Source of the DNA: Granulicella sp. L56
GTDB taxonomy: Bacteria; Acidobacteriota; Terriglobia; Terriglobales; Acidobacteriaceae
Reading direction: 5' to 3'
Assembly: GCF_009765835.1 (NCBI RefSeq)
Contig: NZ_LMUS01000008.1
Coordinates: 89,998-153,997 of the forward strand
DNA: 64,000 nt
A model generated the notes under the pieces. The model saw only the letters and a program-made list of their open reading frames with translations, was not told the origin of the DNA and did no database searches. This document shows, piece after piece, positions 53,256-60,767 of the stretch (its first letter is position 1; every line of letters begins with the position of its first letter). A program made the translations under genes and the position numbers.

Positions 53256-53297
53256 AGCGCAGGGCTGTCGCGAATCAGCGACAGCCCTGTGCTTTTT
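53256..53297 (+). terminator. strong Rho-independent terminator
   Basis: A GC-rich stem of about 15 bp (GCGCAGGGCTGTCGC / GCGACAGCCCTGTGC, one wobble pair) with loop GAATCA, followed by five T residues. It ends the amidinohydrolase-fold gene. Confidence 0.9.
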
Positions 53298-53333
53298 CCG
53301 TTTATGAAGAAATGTGCGTAGCTGGAGCGATGG

Positions 53334-54041
53334 CTAGCAGGCAGCTTCTATCTCTTTGAGGATCGCTTCGGCGGCTTCAGCGGGATGAGCGGCCTGAGTA
53401 ATGGGGCGGCCAACGACCAGCATGGACGCTCCGCGCTCAATCGCGGTACGAGGAGTGGCAATACGCTTCTGGTCGCCGATGTCGCTGCCGGTGGGACGAA
53501 TTCCGGGAATGACTAGAAGGGCATCCTTGCCTAACTCGGCTCGCAGTGTGCCCACCTCTTCGGCGGAGGATACAAGCCCATTGATGCCGGAACTCTGCGC
53601 CAGCTTTGCCAGACGCAGGACCTGTTCGGCAGGGGTGGAGTTGACGCCCGTAGCGGTGAGTTGTGCCGCGTCCATGCTGGTGAGGACGGTGACGGCGAGC
53701 AGGCGGGGAGAACCGTAGGCGGTTGCAGCTTCTGCTGCGGCGGCCATCATGGCTGGGCCACCGGAGGCGTGAAGTGTGAGTAAGGAGGCTCCAGCCTGGG
53801 TGGCGGAGCGGACAGCTCCGGCTACTGTATTGGGAATGTCGTGGAGCTTGAGGTCGAGGAAGACATTGAAACCGCGATTGCGGAGGGTCTCGACGAGGGA
53901 GTTGCCGGTGGCGTAGTAAAGCTCCATGCCAACTTTGAACCATTGGCAGGTGCCGGAGAGCTGGTCTACCAGGTCGAAGGCGGCTTTGGCTGTGGGGAAG
54001 TCGAGGGCGACGGCGAGGCGGTCTTTTGTCGAGGGGCTCAC
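53334..54041 (-). CDS. pyrF: orotidine 5'-phosphate decarboxylase
   Basis: A 235-residue TIM-barrel enzyme making UMP in de novo pyrimidine synthesis. The catalytic signature Asp63-x-Lys65-x-x-Asp68 lies in FLDLKLHDIPNTV, and VIPGIRPTGSDIGDQKR and the phosphate loop VVGRPIT follow. The reading frame begins with GTG at 54041; no in-frame ATG fits. It stands alone between convergent terminators. Confidence 0.95.
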   Translation of the reverse strand: MSPSTKDRLAVALDFPTAKAAFDLVDQLSGTCQWFKVGMELYYATGNSLVETLRNRGFNVFLDLKLHDIPNTVAGAVRSATQAGASLLTLHASGGPAMMAAAAEAATAYGSPRLLAVTVLTSMDAAQLTATGVNSTPAEQVLRLAKLAQSSGINGLVSSAEEVGTLRAELGKDALLVIPGIRPTGSDIGDQKRIATPRTAIERGASMLVVGRPITQAAHPAEAAEAILKEIEAAC

Positions 54042-54070
54042 GTTAATAAGTCTAACTGGGTTTGTTGTTC

Positions 54071-54104
54071 GGGATAAACGGTGGTGATATGCACCGTTTA
54101 TCCC
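54071..54104. terminator. perfect 13-bp hairpin between pyrF and the secretin-like gene
   Basis: GGGATAAACGGTG (54071-54083) / CACCGTTTATCCC (54092-54104), loop GTGATATG. It lies just downstream of the secretin-like gene and upstream of pyrF on the minus strand, and lacks a T run; it could be a terminator, RNA-stability stem or protein-binding site. Confidence 0.45.
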
Positions 54105-54121
54105 ATTCCTAATAGGGCTCT

Positions 54122-54883
54122 TTATTTGATAGGGTCCATGACGACTGCGACGTCCAGGCGCCTTGTACTGCCGGGGATATCGAGCGAGCCCAGCACCAGC
54201 GGTTTGCCTGCGGTCAGGAACGATGTCCCTTCCAGGATGGTCTGCCGGATGATCGGGTCCTGCGGTCCCACTCCTGAGGGCTGGTCCGCTACGCTCGATT
54301 GCTCCACCTTGGAACGCAGCCTTATGGCATCGGCGGACTCATCCAGCAACACATCGAAGTTAAGGCCTGTGTCAATATAGGTTACCTGTGTCGATGTACC
54401 CGACTTTGCGTTATCGTAAGACCCAGTCACGATGGGTGTTCTGCTGCCTTGCTTGAGTTGGGTCCTCTCCCCCGAAATCACAACCATCGATAAATGTTGC
54501 GTCCCAATGCTCTTGGCTCCATCCAGCTCGGTAATGGTATAGGTCAGGCGATAGGCCTTCTTTGGCCGGTCAAGGTCTTTGATGATCTTTTCGGCGATTG
54601 CCATGTCATCAGCGGTGCATCGGACGACAATAGCATTTTGTCCGGGAACCAGCAGGATTTTATCTGAGGAAGTAAGAATATTGCGAAGGGTGGTTGCTAT
54701 TTCATTGGCATCATTCGCCATGCCGCCGAAGTTGTTATCGGATCGGTTGAAGGTGTTGAGGTAGAAGGTTCGGACCGACTCATCCCCTGGCTTCGCGGCA
54801 GCAGGCGCAGATTGCGCCAATGCGCCAAGCGTACCGAGTGTTAAGGCCAAGGCCATCCCCAGAATTCCGTTTGCAAGTTTCAT
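54122..54883 (-). CDS. exported protein with secretin-N-like (NolW-type) segment
   Basis: A 253-residue protein with signal peptide (MKLANGILGMALALTLG...). Residues about 35-105 contain IATTLRNILTSSDKILLVPGQNAIVVRCTADDMAIAEKIIKDLDRPKK, in pieces typical of the short N1-type domains of secretins (values compared over a recursion of 'ln[ILV]iR...D.pqa'). The remaining part predicts a beta-rich domain but no pore motif, so it is not a full secretin. ATG 54883 has GGGAG before it; the longer frame to 54955 is unlikely. It follows the sigma/anti-sigma genes with a 68-base gap. Confidence 0.7.
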   Translation of the reverse strand: MKLANGILGMALALTLGTLGALAQSAPAAAKPGDESVRTFYLNTFNRSDNNFGGMANDANEIATTLRNILTSSDKILLVPGQNAIVVRCTADDMAIAEKIIKDLDRPKKAYRLTYTITELDGAKSIGTQHLSMVVISGERTQLKQGSRTPIVTGSYDNAKSGTSTQVTYIDTGLNFDVLLDESADAIRLRSKVEQSSVADQPSGVGPQDPIIRQTILEGTSFLTAGKPLVLGSLDIPGSTRRLDVAVVMDPIK

Positions 54884-54951
54884 TGTCCATCTCCCTCTTC
54901 CGTGGCAGTTCGATTCCATTCCTTCTCCTTTTTGAAACTTCGATTTTATGG

Positions 54952-55602
54952 TCAAGATTTGTTCATCGCTTCTTGCGCCAATTTCTTCTTGTCCGCTTGC
55001 TCTTTGGTGAATCGCTTAAAGAACCTGTCGAACTCTGCTCTTTTCTGCTCGTCTTGCGCAGCCCACTTCGCGGGATCGATCGCAGCCAGCTCTTCGGGGG
55101 TGCGCGTGCGGACGAAACGCACCAACAGCTTCTCCTGCTCGGTCAGTGGCAGGGGAGGAGCAGGGCGACTGGGGGCGTTCATCTCCCGCACGGCCAGCGC
55201 CTCCTCGGGATCGATGACCTCCAGCCTTCTCGGCTTTGGCGTGCGTGGCGACCGGGTAACGATTGCAGGCCTCTGCGTCTCTACGCTTTCGGCCACTGTC
55301 GCTGAAGGCGAGGGAGGCAGCGGTGTCGAGGGAATTGCCTTCGCGGATTGCATGGGAGCGTATCGCCGCTGATGGATAGCCGGAACCGCCAGAACGAGCG
55401 CGACGACGCCTGCCAGCACAGCCGCATAAGCCATTGGCTTGGCGGTAATCCCGTGCCGGATTGCCGCTAGCCAGTCCCGTCGAGAACGAGCCGCCCCCTG
55501 GTTCTGGACCGCATCAAGGATGCGGCGCTCCATTCCTGCTGAAGCTTCGGCATCTCTTAGACCTGCCAGCACCTTTTCAATTGCCTGATCGGAATCCTTC
55601 AT
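54952..55602 (-). CDS. single-pass membrane anti-sigma-like protein
   Basis: A 216-residue protein: basic cytoplasmic N-terminus (about 1-55), one transmembrane helix (PMAYAAVLAGVVALVLAVPAI, about 56-76), and a Pro-rich periplasmic region with a charged C-terminal helix. This layout and its ATG overlapping the sigma-factor TGA by four bases indicate an anti-sigma factor, although the N-terminal zinc-binding motif (HxxxCxxC) of common anti-sigmas is absent. AGGAG stands nine bases before the start. Confidence 0.75.
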   Translation of the reverse strand: MKDSDQAIEKVLAGLRDAEASAGMERRILDAVQNQGAARSRRDWLAAIRHGITAKPMAYAAVLAGVVALVLAVPAIHQRRYAPMQSAKAIPSTPLPPSPSATVAESVETQRPAIVTRSPRTPKPRRLEVIDPEEALAVREMNAPSRPAPPLPLTEQEKLLVRFVRTRTPEELAAIDPAKWAAQDEQKRAEFDRFFKRFTKEQADKKKLAQEAMNKS

Positions 55603-56156
55603 CGCCTGGTTTCTCCTTTCCCTAGCCGTTCGCGCAGTCGTGTCCGTGCCCGGAAGAGCAGTGCGCGAACCGCCGACTCGCTTCGCCCCAATACCTCTGC
55701 CATCTCTGCCGTTTCCAACTCTTCGATTGCCGAGAGCAGAAGGGCATGGCGCTCTCCCCTTGGCAGCCTCTCCATCTCGCGCAGGACGGAGCCGATACGC
55801 TGCGCTTCGTCGAGCGCCCTGTCGGCGGGTACGCTGCTTGCGGCCAGCGTCCCGGCAAAGACCTCGTCAAGTTGATCCGGCCGAATGCGGCGACGGCGGT
55901 CGAGGGCGAGGTTCCACGCGATGCGGACCAGCCATACCCGCATGTCGCGCACCTCGGGCAGGGAGTTGCGGTGCTCCAGAACGCGGACGAAAGCATCCTG
56001 CACCACGTCCTCGGCTTCCGTCCGACTGCGCAGGACGGAGTGGGCCACGCGGAAGAGCAGCGAGGAGTATGTCTCCACGAGAGCCGCGAGATCGACCTCC
56101 GACCGCGCACTCTCCATGGACCCCAAAGCCAAACTGTATCCCTCGAACGACGCCAT
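55599..56156 (-). CDS. ECF RNA polymerase sigma factor
   Basis: A 185-residue sigma-70 family protein. Region 2 shows SRTEAEDVVQDAFVRVLEHR and RVWLVRIAWNLALDRRRR; region 4 shows EMERLPRGERHALLLSAIEELETAEMAEVLGRSESAVRALLFRAR in pieces, with the helix-turn-helix. It precedes the anti-sigma-like and secretin-like genes, with AGAAGAGA as ribosome site. Control by extracytoplasmic stress or starvation is the usual role. Confidence 0.9.
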   Translation of the reverse strand: MASFEGYSLALGSMESARSEVDLAALVETYSSLLFRVAHSVLRSRTEAEDVVQDAFVRVLEHRNSLPEVRDMRVWLVRIAWNLALDRRRRIRPDQLDEVFAGTLAASSVPADRALDEAQRIGSVLREMERLPRGERHALLLSAIEELETAEMAEVLGRSESAVRALLFRARTRLRERLGKGETRR

Positions 56157-56256
56157 AAGTCTCTTCTATGCTGACAGACGCAAGGGAACTGTTTGCGCTC
56201 GAAAATATTTGGCGCAGTTGTGCCAGGGAATCAAGGGCGATCTATATAGATAATGG

Positions 56257-56284
56257 AAAAGGGCACGACGGAAGCCGTGCCCTT
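56257..56284 (-). terminator. terminator of rlpA (minus strand)
   Basis: AAGGGCACG (56259-56267) / CGTGCCCTT (56276-56284), a perfect 9-bp stem with an 8-base loop; on the minus strand it is followed by TTCC, with TT of the stem before. It separates rlpA from the sigma-factor operon. Confidence 0.65.
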
Positions 56285-56314
56285 CAGGGTGTGATCGAAA
56301 GAGAGTTTTAGAGG

Positions 56315-56851
56315 CTATTCGCCATAGTGACCGTTAGGCATGACCGGAATCTGGAGTTGGGCCAGAAGCTCCTGGGCGAGCTTGGGGTCGCCTCCACGTA
56401 CCGGCTCCAGCTTGACCTTGCCTAGCCCGTGGATGCCTACGGCTTTGGCGGCAGCGTAGGAGAGGTCGATGACGCGGTCTTCAGGAACCGGACCGCGATC
56501 GTTCACGCGGACAAAGATGGACTTGTGATTTCTGAGGTTGGTGACCCTGATCCAACTGCCGAGGGGCAGGCTGCGGTGGGCGCAGGTGAGGGCGTACATA
56601 TTGAAGGGTTCGCCGTTGGCGGTGGTGTGGCCCTGGAAACGGGTGCCGTACCAGGAGGCTTCGCCGATCTGGTACCAGTGATGCGCCTTTGCCTTGTGCC
56701 CGGACTGGGTTGCAGATTCTTTTGCGGCCGGAGCAGGATCGCTGGCTGCGGATGCCGCGACACCGAAGGCCATCATCAGAGTGACGACGACAACTCCGCC
56801 TTTCATCAAAGTGACCTTGCGGTCGCGTATTGTGGAAGGAATCAGTTTCAT
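56315..56851 (-). CDS. rlpA: RlpA-like septal lytic transglycosylase / DPBB protein
   Basis: A 178-residue exported protein with a double-psi beta-barrel. A signal peptide and a short linker lead to GEASWYGTRFQGHTTANGE, then LTCAHRSLPLGSWIRVTN and VRVNDRGPVPEDRVIDLSYAAAKAVG in pieces, the standard RlpA core with catalytic Asp in NDRGP. No SPOR domain is present, as in short RlpA homologues. GGAG at eight bases supports the ATG. It would cleave naked glycan strands at the septum. Confidence 0.9.
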   Translation of the reverse strand: MKLIPSTIRDRKVTLMKGGVVVVTLMMAFGVAASAASDPAPAAKESATQSGHKAKAHHWYQIGEASWYGTRFQGHTTANGEPFNMYALTCAHRSLPLGSWIRVTNLRNHKSIFVRVNDRGPVPEDRVIDLSYAAAKAVGIHGLGKVKLEPVRGGDPKLAQELLAQLQIPVMPNGHYGE

Positions 56852-57099
56852 GCAATCTCCACTCCTTATTGTCTTGAGTTGAACCAGCTAAGTCAAACCC
56901 CAGGAGCAGTTTAAGTGGCAAAGTCGCTTGCCGGATCCAAATGTTTGTGCTAAAGGAATATGAGATGCGGCAGGCCGCTAATCGCCCGGATTAGGGGCTT
57001 TTAATGCTCGATTTATCCTCTTTGGGACGTTTTGACCGTATGCTGTAATTTTTTGAGAAAGTTACTGAAAAAGGCTCTTTTTTGGCTTTTCCCTCCAAA

Positions 57100-57897
57100 A
57101 TGCGGACCGTGCTGACGATTGCCGGGTTCGATCCTTCCTCGGGCGCCGGGGTGACGGCGGACCTGATGGTGTTTGCGGCGCATGGCCTTTTTGGTACTTC
57201 GTGCATTACCAGCTTGACGGTGCAGTCGACGGTTGGGGTGCTGACAGCGCATCCGATACGTCCGGAGACAGTAAAAGAGACGCTCGATTGCCTGCACGGC
57301 GACCTGCCTGCTGCAGGTATCAAAATTGGGATGCTCGCGACGGAGGAGACCGTTGCCGTGGTGGCCGACTTTTTGGGAGAGCTAAAAGACAGAGGGCAGC
57401 GGGTACCGGTGGTGCTTGATCCCGTGCTGCGGTCGAGCTCGGGCAGGGAACTGCTGGATGAGGCTGGAGTTACGATGTTGCGGGAGAGATTGCTGCCGCT
57501 GGTGGACTGGGTGACTCCTAATATAGATGAGCTGGGGATTTTGACGGGGAGCCGAGTCGTGGAACGGGGTGATCTGCCGGGAGCGACTCGAGTGCTTCAG
57601 GGGGAGTATGGCGGATTGAATGTTCTGGCTACGGGAGGGCACTTGGAGCCTCCGGATGATTTTCTGCTCACTACGGCTGGCGGGACGTGGTGGCTGCCGG
57701 GAGCGCGGGTCGATTCGACCTCGACGCATGGGACGGGGTGTGCGCTTTCGAGCGCTCTGCTAAGCGGTCTGGTGCAGGGCAAGAGTGCTTATGAGGCCGC
57801 GGTGAGCGCGAAGATCTATGTCGCCGAGGCGATTCGGACGGCTGCCGGGCTGGGACATGGGCGAGGACCGCTGAATCATCTTTGGCCGCTGGAGTAA
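57100..57897 (+). CDS. thiD: hydroxymethylpyrimidine/phosphomethylpyrimidine kinase
   Basis: A 265-residue kinase of thiamine synthesis. It begins MRTVLTIAGFDPSSGAGVTADL, the family N-terminus, and has VLDPVLRSSSG and STHGTGCALSSALLSGL (catalytic Asp/anion-hole Gly-Thr-Gly-Cys) in the right order. The ATG at 57100 is preferred over a TTG at 57082 that adds a meaningless leader. thiS lies 1.3 kb downstream on the same strand. Confidence 0.94.
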   Translation: MRTVLTIAGFDPSSGAGVTADLMVFAAHGLFGTSCITSLTVQSTVGVLTAHPIRPETVKETLDCLHGDLPAAGIKIGMLATEETVAVVADFLGELKDRGQRVPVVLDPVLRSSSGRELLDEAGVTMLRERLLPLVDWVTPNIDELGILTGSRVVERGDLPGATRVLQGEYGGLNVLATGGHLEPPDDFLLTTAGGTWWLPGARVDSTSTHGTGCALSSALLSGLVQGKSAYEAAVSAKIYVAEAIRTAAGLGHGRGPLNHLWPLE

Positions 57898-58008
57898 TTT
57901 CAGGGATGACGGGTGAGTGGCAGTGCAAAGATTATCGCGATCGCGAGTGCTGGAAGCTCCTATAATTTCGAATTGCCGGTGACTTCTTCTTCAAGAGGGA
58001 TTTCCTTT

Positions 58009-58713
58009 ATGCGTCTCGTACATGCTTCTACGTTTGCCATTGCTTTTGTTCTTCTGGTTCCTGCGTTTTTGGGCGCGCAGGCGCAAGGGGATGGTTCGCG
58101 CTCGGTCGCCGATGGCGGCATCTCGGTAGCAGGTTGGACAGGGCAGATCGACGCCAATGCTGCGAAGGCGGGAAAGACGATCAAGGATGCCAAGCTCTCA
58201 GAAGAGGGCAAGGTGCTGCATGTGACGACCGGGCCGGCGGTGTCGTATTGGACTCCCGCGGACACAGCGTCGGGCGACTACACGGTAAGCGCGACCTTTA
58301 ATGAGCCGAAGTACATGAACCTGAACAGCCACCCTCATCCATATGGTGTCTTTATCGCCGGTAACGATATGGGGACGGATCAGCAGAGCGATCTTTACTG
58401 CGCAGCCTATGGCAATGGCACCTTTATTGTGCGGGGATTCGGACCGGCGCCATTTCAGATGAATGGGCGGAGCGGAGAGTCGGATGCGGTGCACAAGGCC
58501 GCAGGGGTGGGGCAGCCGGTGACGCAGACGATCGCACTTTCAGTGAAGGGCAGCAAGGTGGAGTGCGCCATCAACGGTACCGTGGTTGCGAGCTACGACA
58601 AGTCCGAACTGGTGACGGCGGGAAAGCTGAAGTCGACCGATGGGGTCTATGGGATTCGCTTTGCGCATAACACCGAGGGTACCGTGACCGACTTGAAGGT
58701 GACAAAGCCGTAG
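58009..58713 (+). CDS. secreted LamG/concanavalin-like protein
   Basis: A 234-residue protein with a signal peptide (MRLVHASTFAIAFVLLVPAF...). The body has the strand pattern of concanavalin-like or DUF1080-type sugar-binding folds: YTVSATFNEPKYMNLNSH, YGVFIAGNDMGTD, QTIALSVKGSKVECAINGTVV and GIRFAHNTEGTV in pieces. No catalytic residue set can be named. ATG 58009 has GAGGGA before it; the frame is open further upstream to 57913 but lacks coding character. Confidence 0.7.
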   Translation: MRLVHASTFAIAFVLLVPAFLGAQAQGDGSRSVADGGISVAGWTGQIDANAAKAGKTIKDAKLSEEGKVLHVTTGPAVSYWTPADTASGDYTVSATFNEPKYMNLNSHPHPYGVFIAGNDMGTDQQSDLYCAAYGNGTFIVRGFGPAPFQMNGRSGESDAVHKAAGVGQPVTQTIALSVKGSKVECAINGTVVASYDKSELVTAGKLKSTDGVYGIRFAHNTEGTVTDLKVTKP

Positions 58714-58745
58714 TTGCGTGGGCGGAGAGGGTTCCATTTCGGAAC

Positions 58746-58759
58746 TGCAAATGTTTGCA
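58746..58759. promoter_or_regulatory. TGCAAA-TG-TTTGCA palindrome
   Basis: Perfect 6+6 inverted repeat between the secreted-protein gene and the small gene at 58831. It could be an operator for the latter, about 70 bases downstream, or a weak hairpin. Confidence 0.25.
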
Positions 58760-58830
58760 ACTAGCTGATTTACATTGACTAACATGGCGTCAATGGTGAA
58801 AAATCCTTCTGCTGTCAGAATCTCAGGCTA

Positions 58831-59202
58831 ATGCCACAGGTAGCGATGCCGATGAAGACTCTGATGGAGGATTTCATTGGCATGGCTCTGACTGCACTCT
58901 TTCCCGATGCTGCCCAAATGAGACGCACCGCCGTCTTGCACGACGCCGAAACTGCGAAGCGAGTAATTCGCAGGCGGCCCACTCAGGTACAGGGACAGGC
59001 GCTTGAAAAACTGGGGCGCGCCATTGAGTATCTGATGGACTCGCGAATGGCCTTGATCGATGAGCCTTCGACTAAAGCAGATGCAGAAGCGTTGGAGGTT
59101 CTGATGCGGTTGAGCCGGTGCGTCTTCTCGGAGTGCAAGGAGATCGTTCCCGTGAGACGGCGCCTGAAGGCGTGGGCGCTGGCCAAGCTCGTTAGAGCCT
59201 GA
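58831..59202 (+). CDS. small helical protein of unknown function
   Basis: A 123-residue, mostly alpha-helical, basic protein (MALTALFPDAAQMRRTAVLH, RAIEYLMDSRMALIDE). I do not recognise a family. It sits just before thiS on the same strand with a 25-base gap, so they may be co-transcribed. Three nearby ATGs (58831, 58846, 58852) could each be the start; the first is used here. Confidence 0.6.
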   Translation: MPQVAMPMKTLMEDFIGMALTALFPDAAQMRRTAVLHDAETAKRVIRRRPTQVQGQALEKLGRAIEYLMDSRMALIDEPSTKADAEALEVLMRLSRCVFSECKEIVPVRRRLKAWALAKLVRA

Positions 59203-59227
59203 GGGTATTTGCTACCTTTAAAGAACG

Positions 59228-59458
59228 ATGCCTCTTACGCTTGTTCTTAACGGCCAGTCCCGCACCTTCGATACACTTACGCAGCCCGCAAATCTTGATC
59301 TTGTCATCGCAGAACTTGGGCTGAAAGGGGATCGCGTCGCGGTTGAGCACAATGGCACGATCGTTCCGCGGAGTGCGTGGGCTCAGACCGAGGTTGCGGC
59401 AGATGACCGGCTGGAAGTCGTCCACTTTGTGGGTGGCGGAAGCCAAGGGCAAAACTAG
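59228..59458 (+). CDS. thiS: sulfur carrier protein ThiS with C-terminal tail
   Basis: A 76-residue beta-grasp protein. LVLNGQSRTF, the helix LDLVIAELGLKGDRVAVEHNG (in parts) and DDRLEVVHFVGGG are ThiS features. In classical ThiS the last residues are Gly-Gly, which are adenylated and thiocarboxylated; here VGGG (68-71) is followed by five further residues. The tail would have to be removed, or the homologue may have changed. The convergent glycosyltransferase gene overlaps the stop by four bases. Confidence 0.85.
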   Translation: MPLTLVLNGQSRTFDTLTQPANLDLVIAELGLKGDRVAVEHNGTIVPRSAWAQTEVAADDRLEVVHFVGGGSQGQN

Positions 59459-60618
59459 ACGGAGCGTCCGGCGATGAGATCGCTGAGAACGGTCTCCCAC
59501 TGATCGCCGTAGTCTTTCCAGCCGCCTAGGCTTTGAACACGCCGAAGGGCTGCTTCACTCATTCTTGATTGCAGGGCCGGGTCATCGGCTAGCTGCTGCA
59601 TCCTTTCGGTGAGAGCAGCAACATCGCGAATGGGGACAATGAAGCCTTCAACGCCATCGGTGAAGAGGTCTTCACCGCCAGTGTTGGTCGAGCAGAGAAC
59701 GGGGCAGCCGCAGGCGAGGGCCTGTCCCTGAACCAGAGCGAGACCTTCTTCGAGGCTGGGAAGAACCATGACGTGGCTGGTGCTCATGAATCGGGCCAGC
59801 GTCTCCTGATTGACCGACCCTAAAAATTCCACGTTCTCGCGAGGTAGACGATTGAGAACCGTCTTGAGATCGGGATTGAGCGCTCCAACGACGCGGAGAC
59901 GCTTTGCCGGATGACGGAGTTTGGCAAAGGCTTCGAGCAGGTAGGGAACTCCTTTGCGCAGGCCAACGGAGCCCGCGAAGAGAACTTCAAAACGGTCGGA
60001 TGGCGGTTCGCCGGTGCGGGTGAAGCGTTCGAGCCGGACACCATAGGGGATGACGCGGAGCTTTTCTGCCGGGATGCCCATTTCCACGAAGGAGCGGGCA
60101 GCGAAGCGCGAGGGAACGGTGATGGCGTCCGCCATCTCGTAGATCTTCTCTTCGCGAATGGTGTCGCGGATGTCGGAGATAGGACGCTCAACACCCCAGC
60201 GACGATACTCGTCGGCGACGAGCTGCTCCTGATAGCGCTGGTGCGATGAGCCGCGATCACAGATAAACTTGCCGCCGCGCTGCTGGACGAGCCGTCCGGT
60301 TTTGAGCCCGGCACCAGAGAGAGCGATAAAGGCGTCGCAGGGAGGGATGCGGCGGAGTGTCCACTCATCGAAGGAGAGCGCGTTGACGTAGCCCAGTTGA
60401 TCGCGCAGCCAGCGGGAGTCGACACGGGAACGAAGGACGAGCATCTCGGGCGCGTGGAACCAGGGAAAAGTCTTTACTTTGGCGTGATCGAGGCCCTCGC
60501 GCTTCAGTCGCGCCCAGGGCCAGGTGGAGTAGATGGCTTCGAGGTGGCCGCGGCGCTCGAGTTCGCGCGCGAGTTCGAAGTGATGGAAGACGCCAAAGAC
60601 AGCCTGAACAATTCGCAT
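59455..60618 (-). CDS. GT4 family glycosyltransferase
   Basis: A 387-residue glycosyltransferase of the GT-B fold. The N-terminal acceptor domain begins MRIVQAVFGVFHHFELARELERRG, and the C-terminal donor-binding domain has FAGSVGLRKGVPYLLEAF, RVVGAL and EEGLALVQGQALACGCPV. In the E-x7-E motif the second Glu is replaced by Gln. The start is placed at 60618 because the 46 residues of the longer frame (to a GTG at 60756) look non-coding and overlap the promoter of the divergent GH3 gene. Sugar and acceptor are unknown; surface glycan synthesis is likely. Confidence 0.85.
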   Translation of the reverse strand: MRIVQAVFGVFHHFELARELERRGHLEAIYSTWPWARLKREGLDHAKVKTFPWFHAPEMLVLRSRVDSRWLRDQLGYVNALSFDEWTLRRIPPCDAFIALSGAGLKTGRLVQQRGGKFICDRGSSHQRYQEQLVADEYRRWGVERPISDIRDTIREEKIYEMADAITVPSRFAARSFVEMGIPAEKLRVIPYGVRLERFTRTGEPPSDRFEVLFAGSVGLRKGVPYLLEAFAKLRHPAKRLRVVGALNPDLKTVLNRLPRENVEFLGSVNQETLARFMSTSHVMVLPSLEEGLALVQGQALACGCPVLCSTNTGGEDLFTDGVEGFIVPIRDVAALTERMQQLADDPALQSRMSEAALRRVQSLGGWKDYGDQWETVLSDLIAGRSV

Positions 60619-60688
60619 GAGGGCTCGGGAGGAGGACTGAGTCGATAGTACCAAAGCGAGGGAAGTGGGAGATTGGCTGGGATTTTGG

Positions 60689-60701
60689 GGTAACGTTTTC
60701 C
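60689..60701. promoter_or_regulatory. GGTAACGTTTTCC site upstream of GH3
   Basis: A CG-centred site with AACGTT core, 67-79 bases before the GH3 start. Its first nine bases equal the site at 16711-16719 near the TonB receptor, which suggests a common LacI-family regulator. Confidence 0.4.
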
Positions 60702-60767
60702 AGAGGCGATTTTTAAGGCGCTTCGCACCTTTCTTGATGTATTCTTCCCCAGACACCCGGAGCCATA

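Noticed and set aside
59700..59760. Glycosyltransferase E-x7-Q as a sign of inactivity
   Set aside because: EGLALVQ-type sequences occur in many GT4 enzymes as I recall, so the second Glu-to-Gln change is not by itself evidence of loss of function.
60619..60756. N-terminal extension of the glycosyltransferase
   Set aside because: The extra 46 residues are not GT4-like and would run into the upstream region of the divergent GH3 gene.
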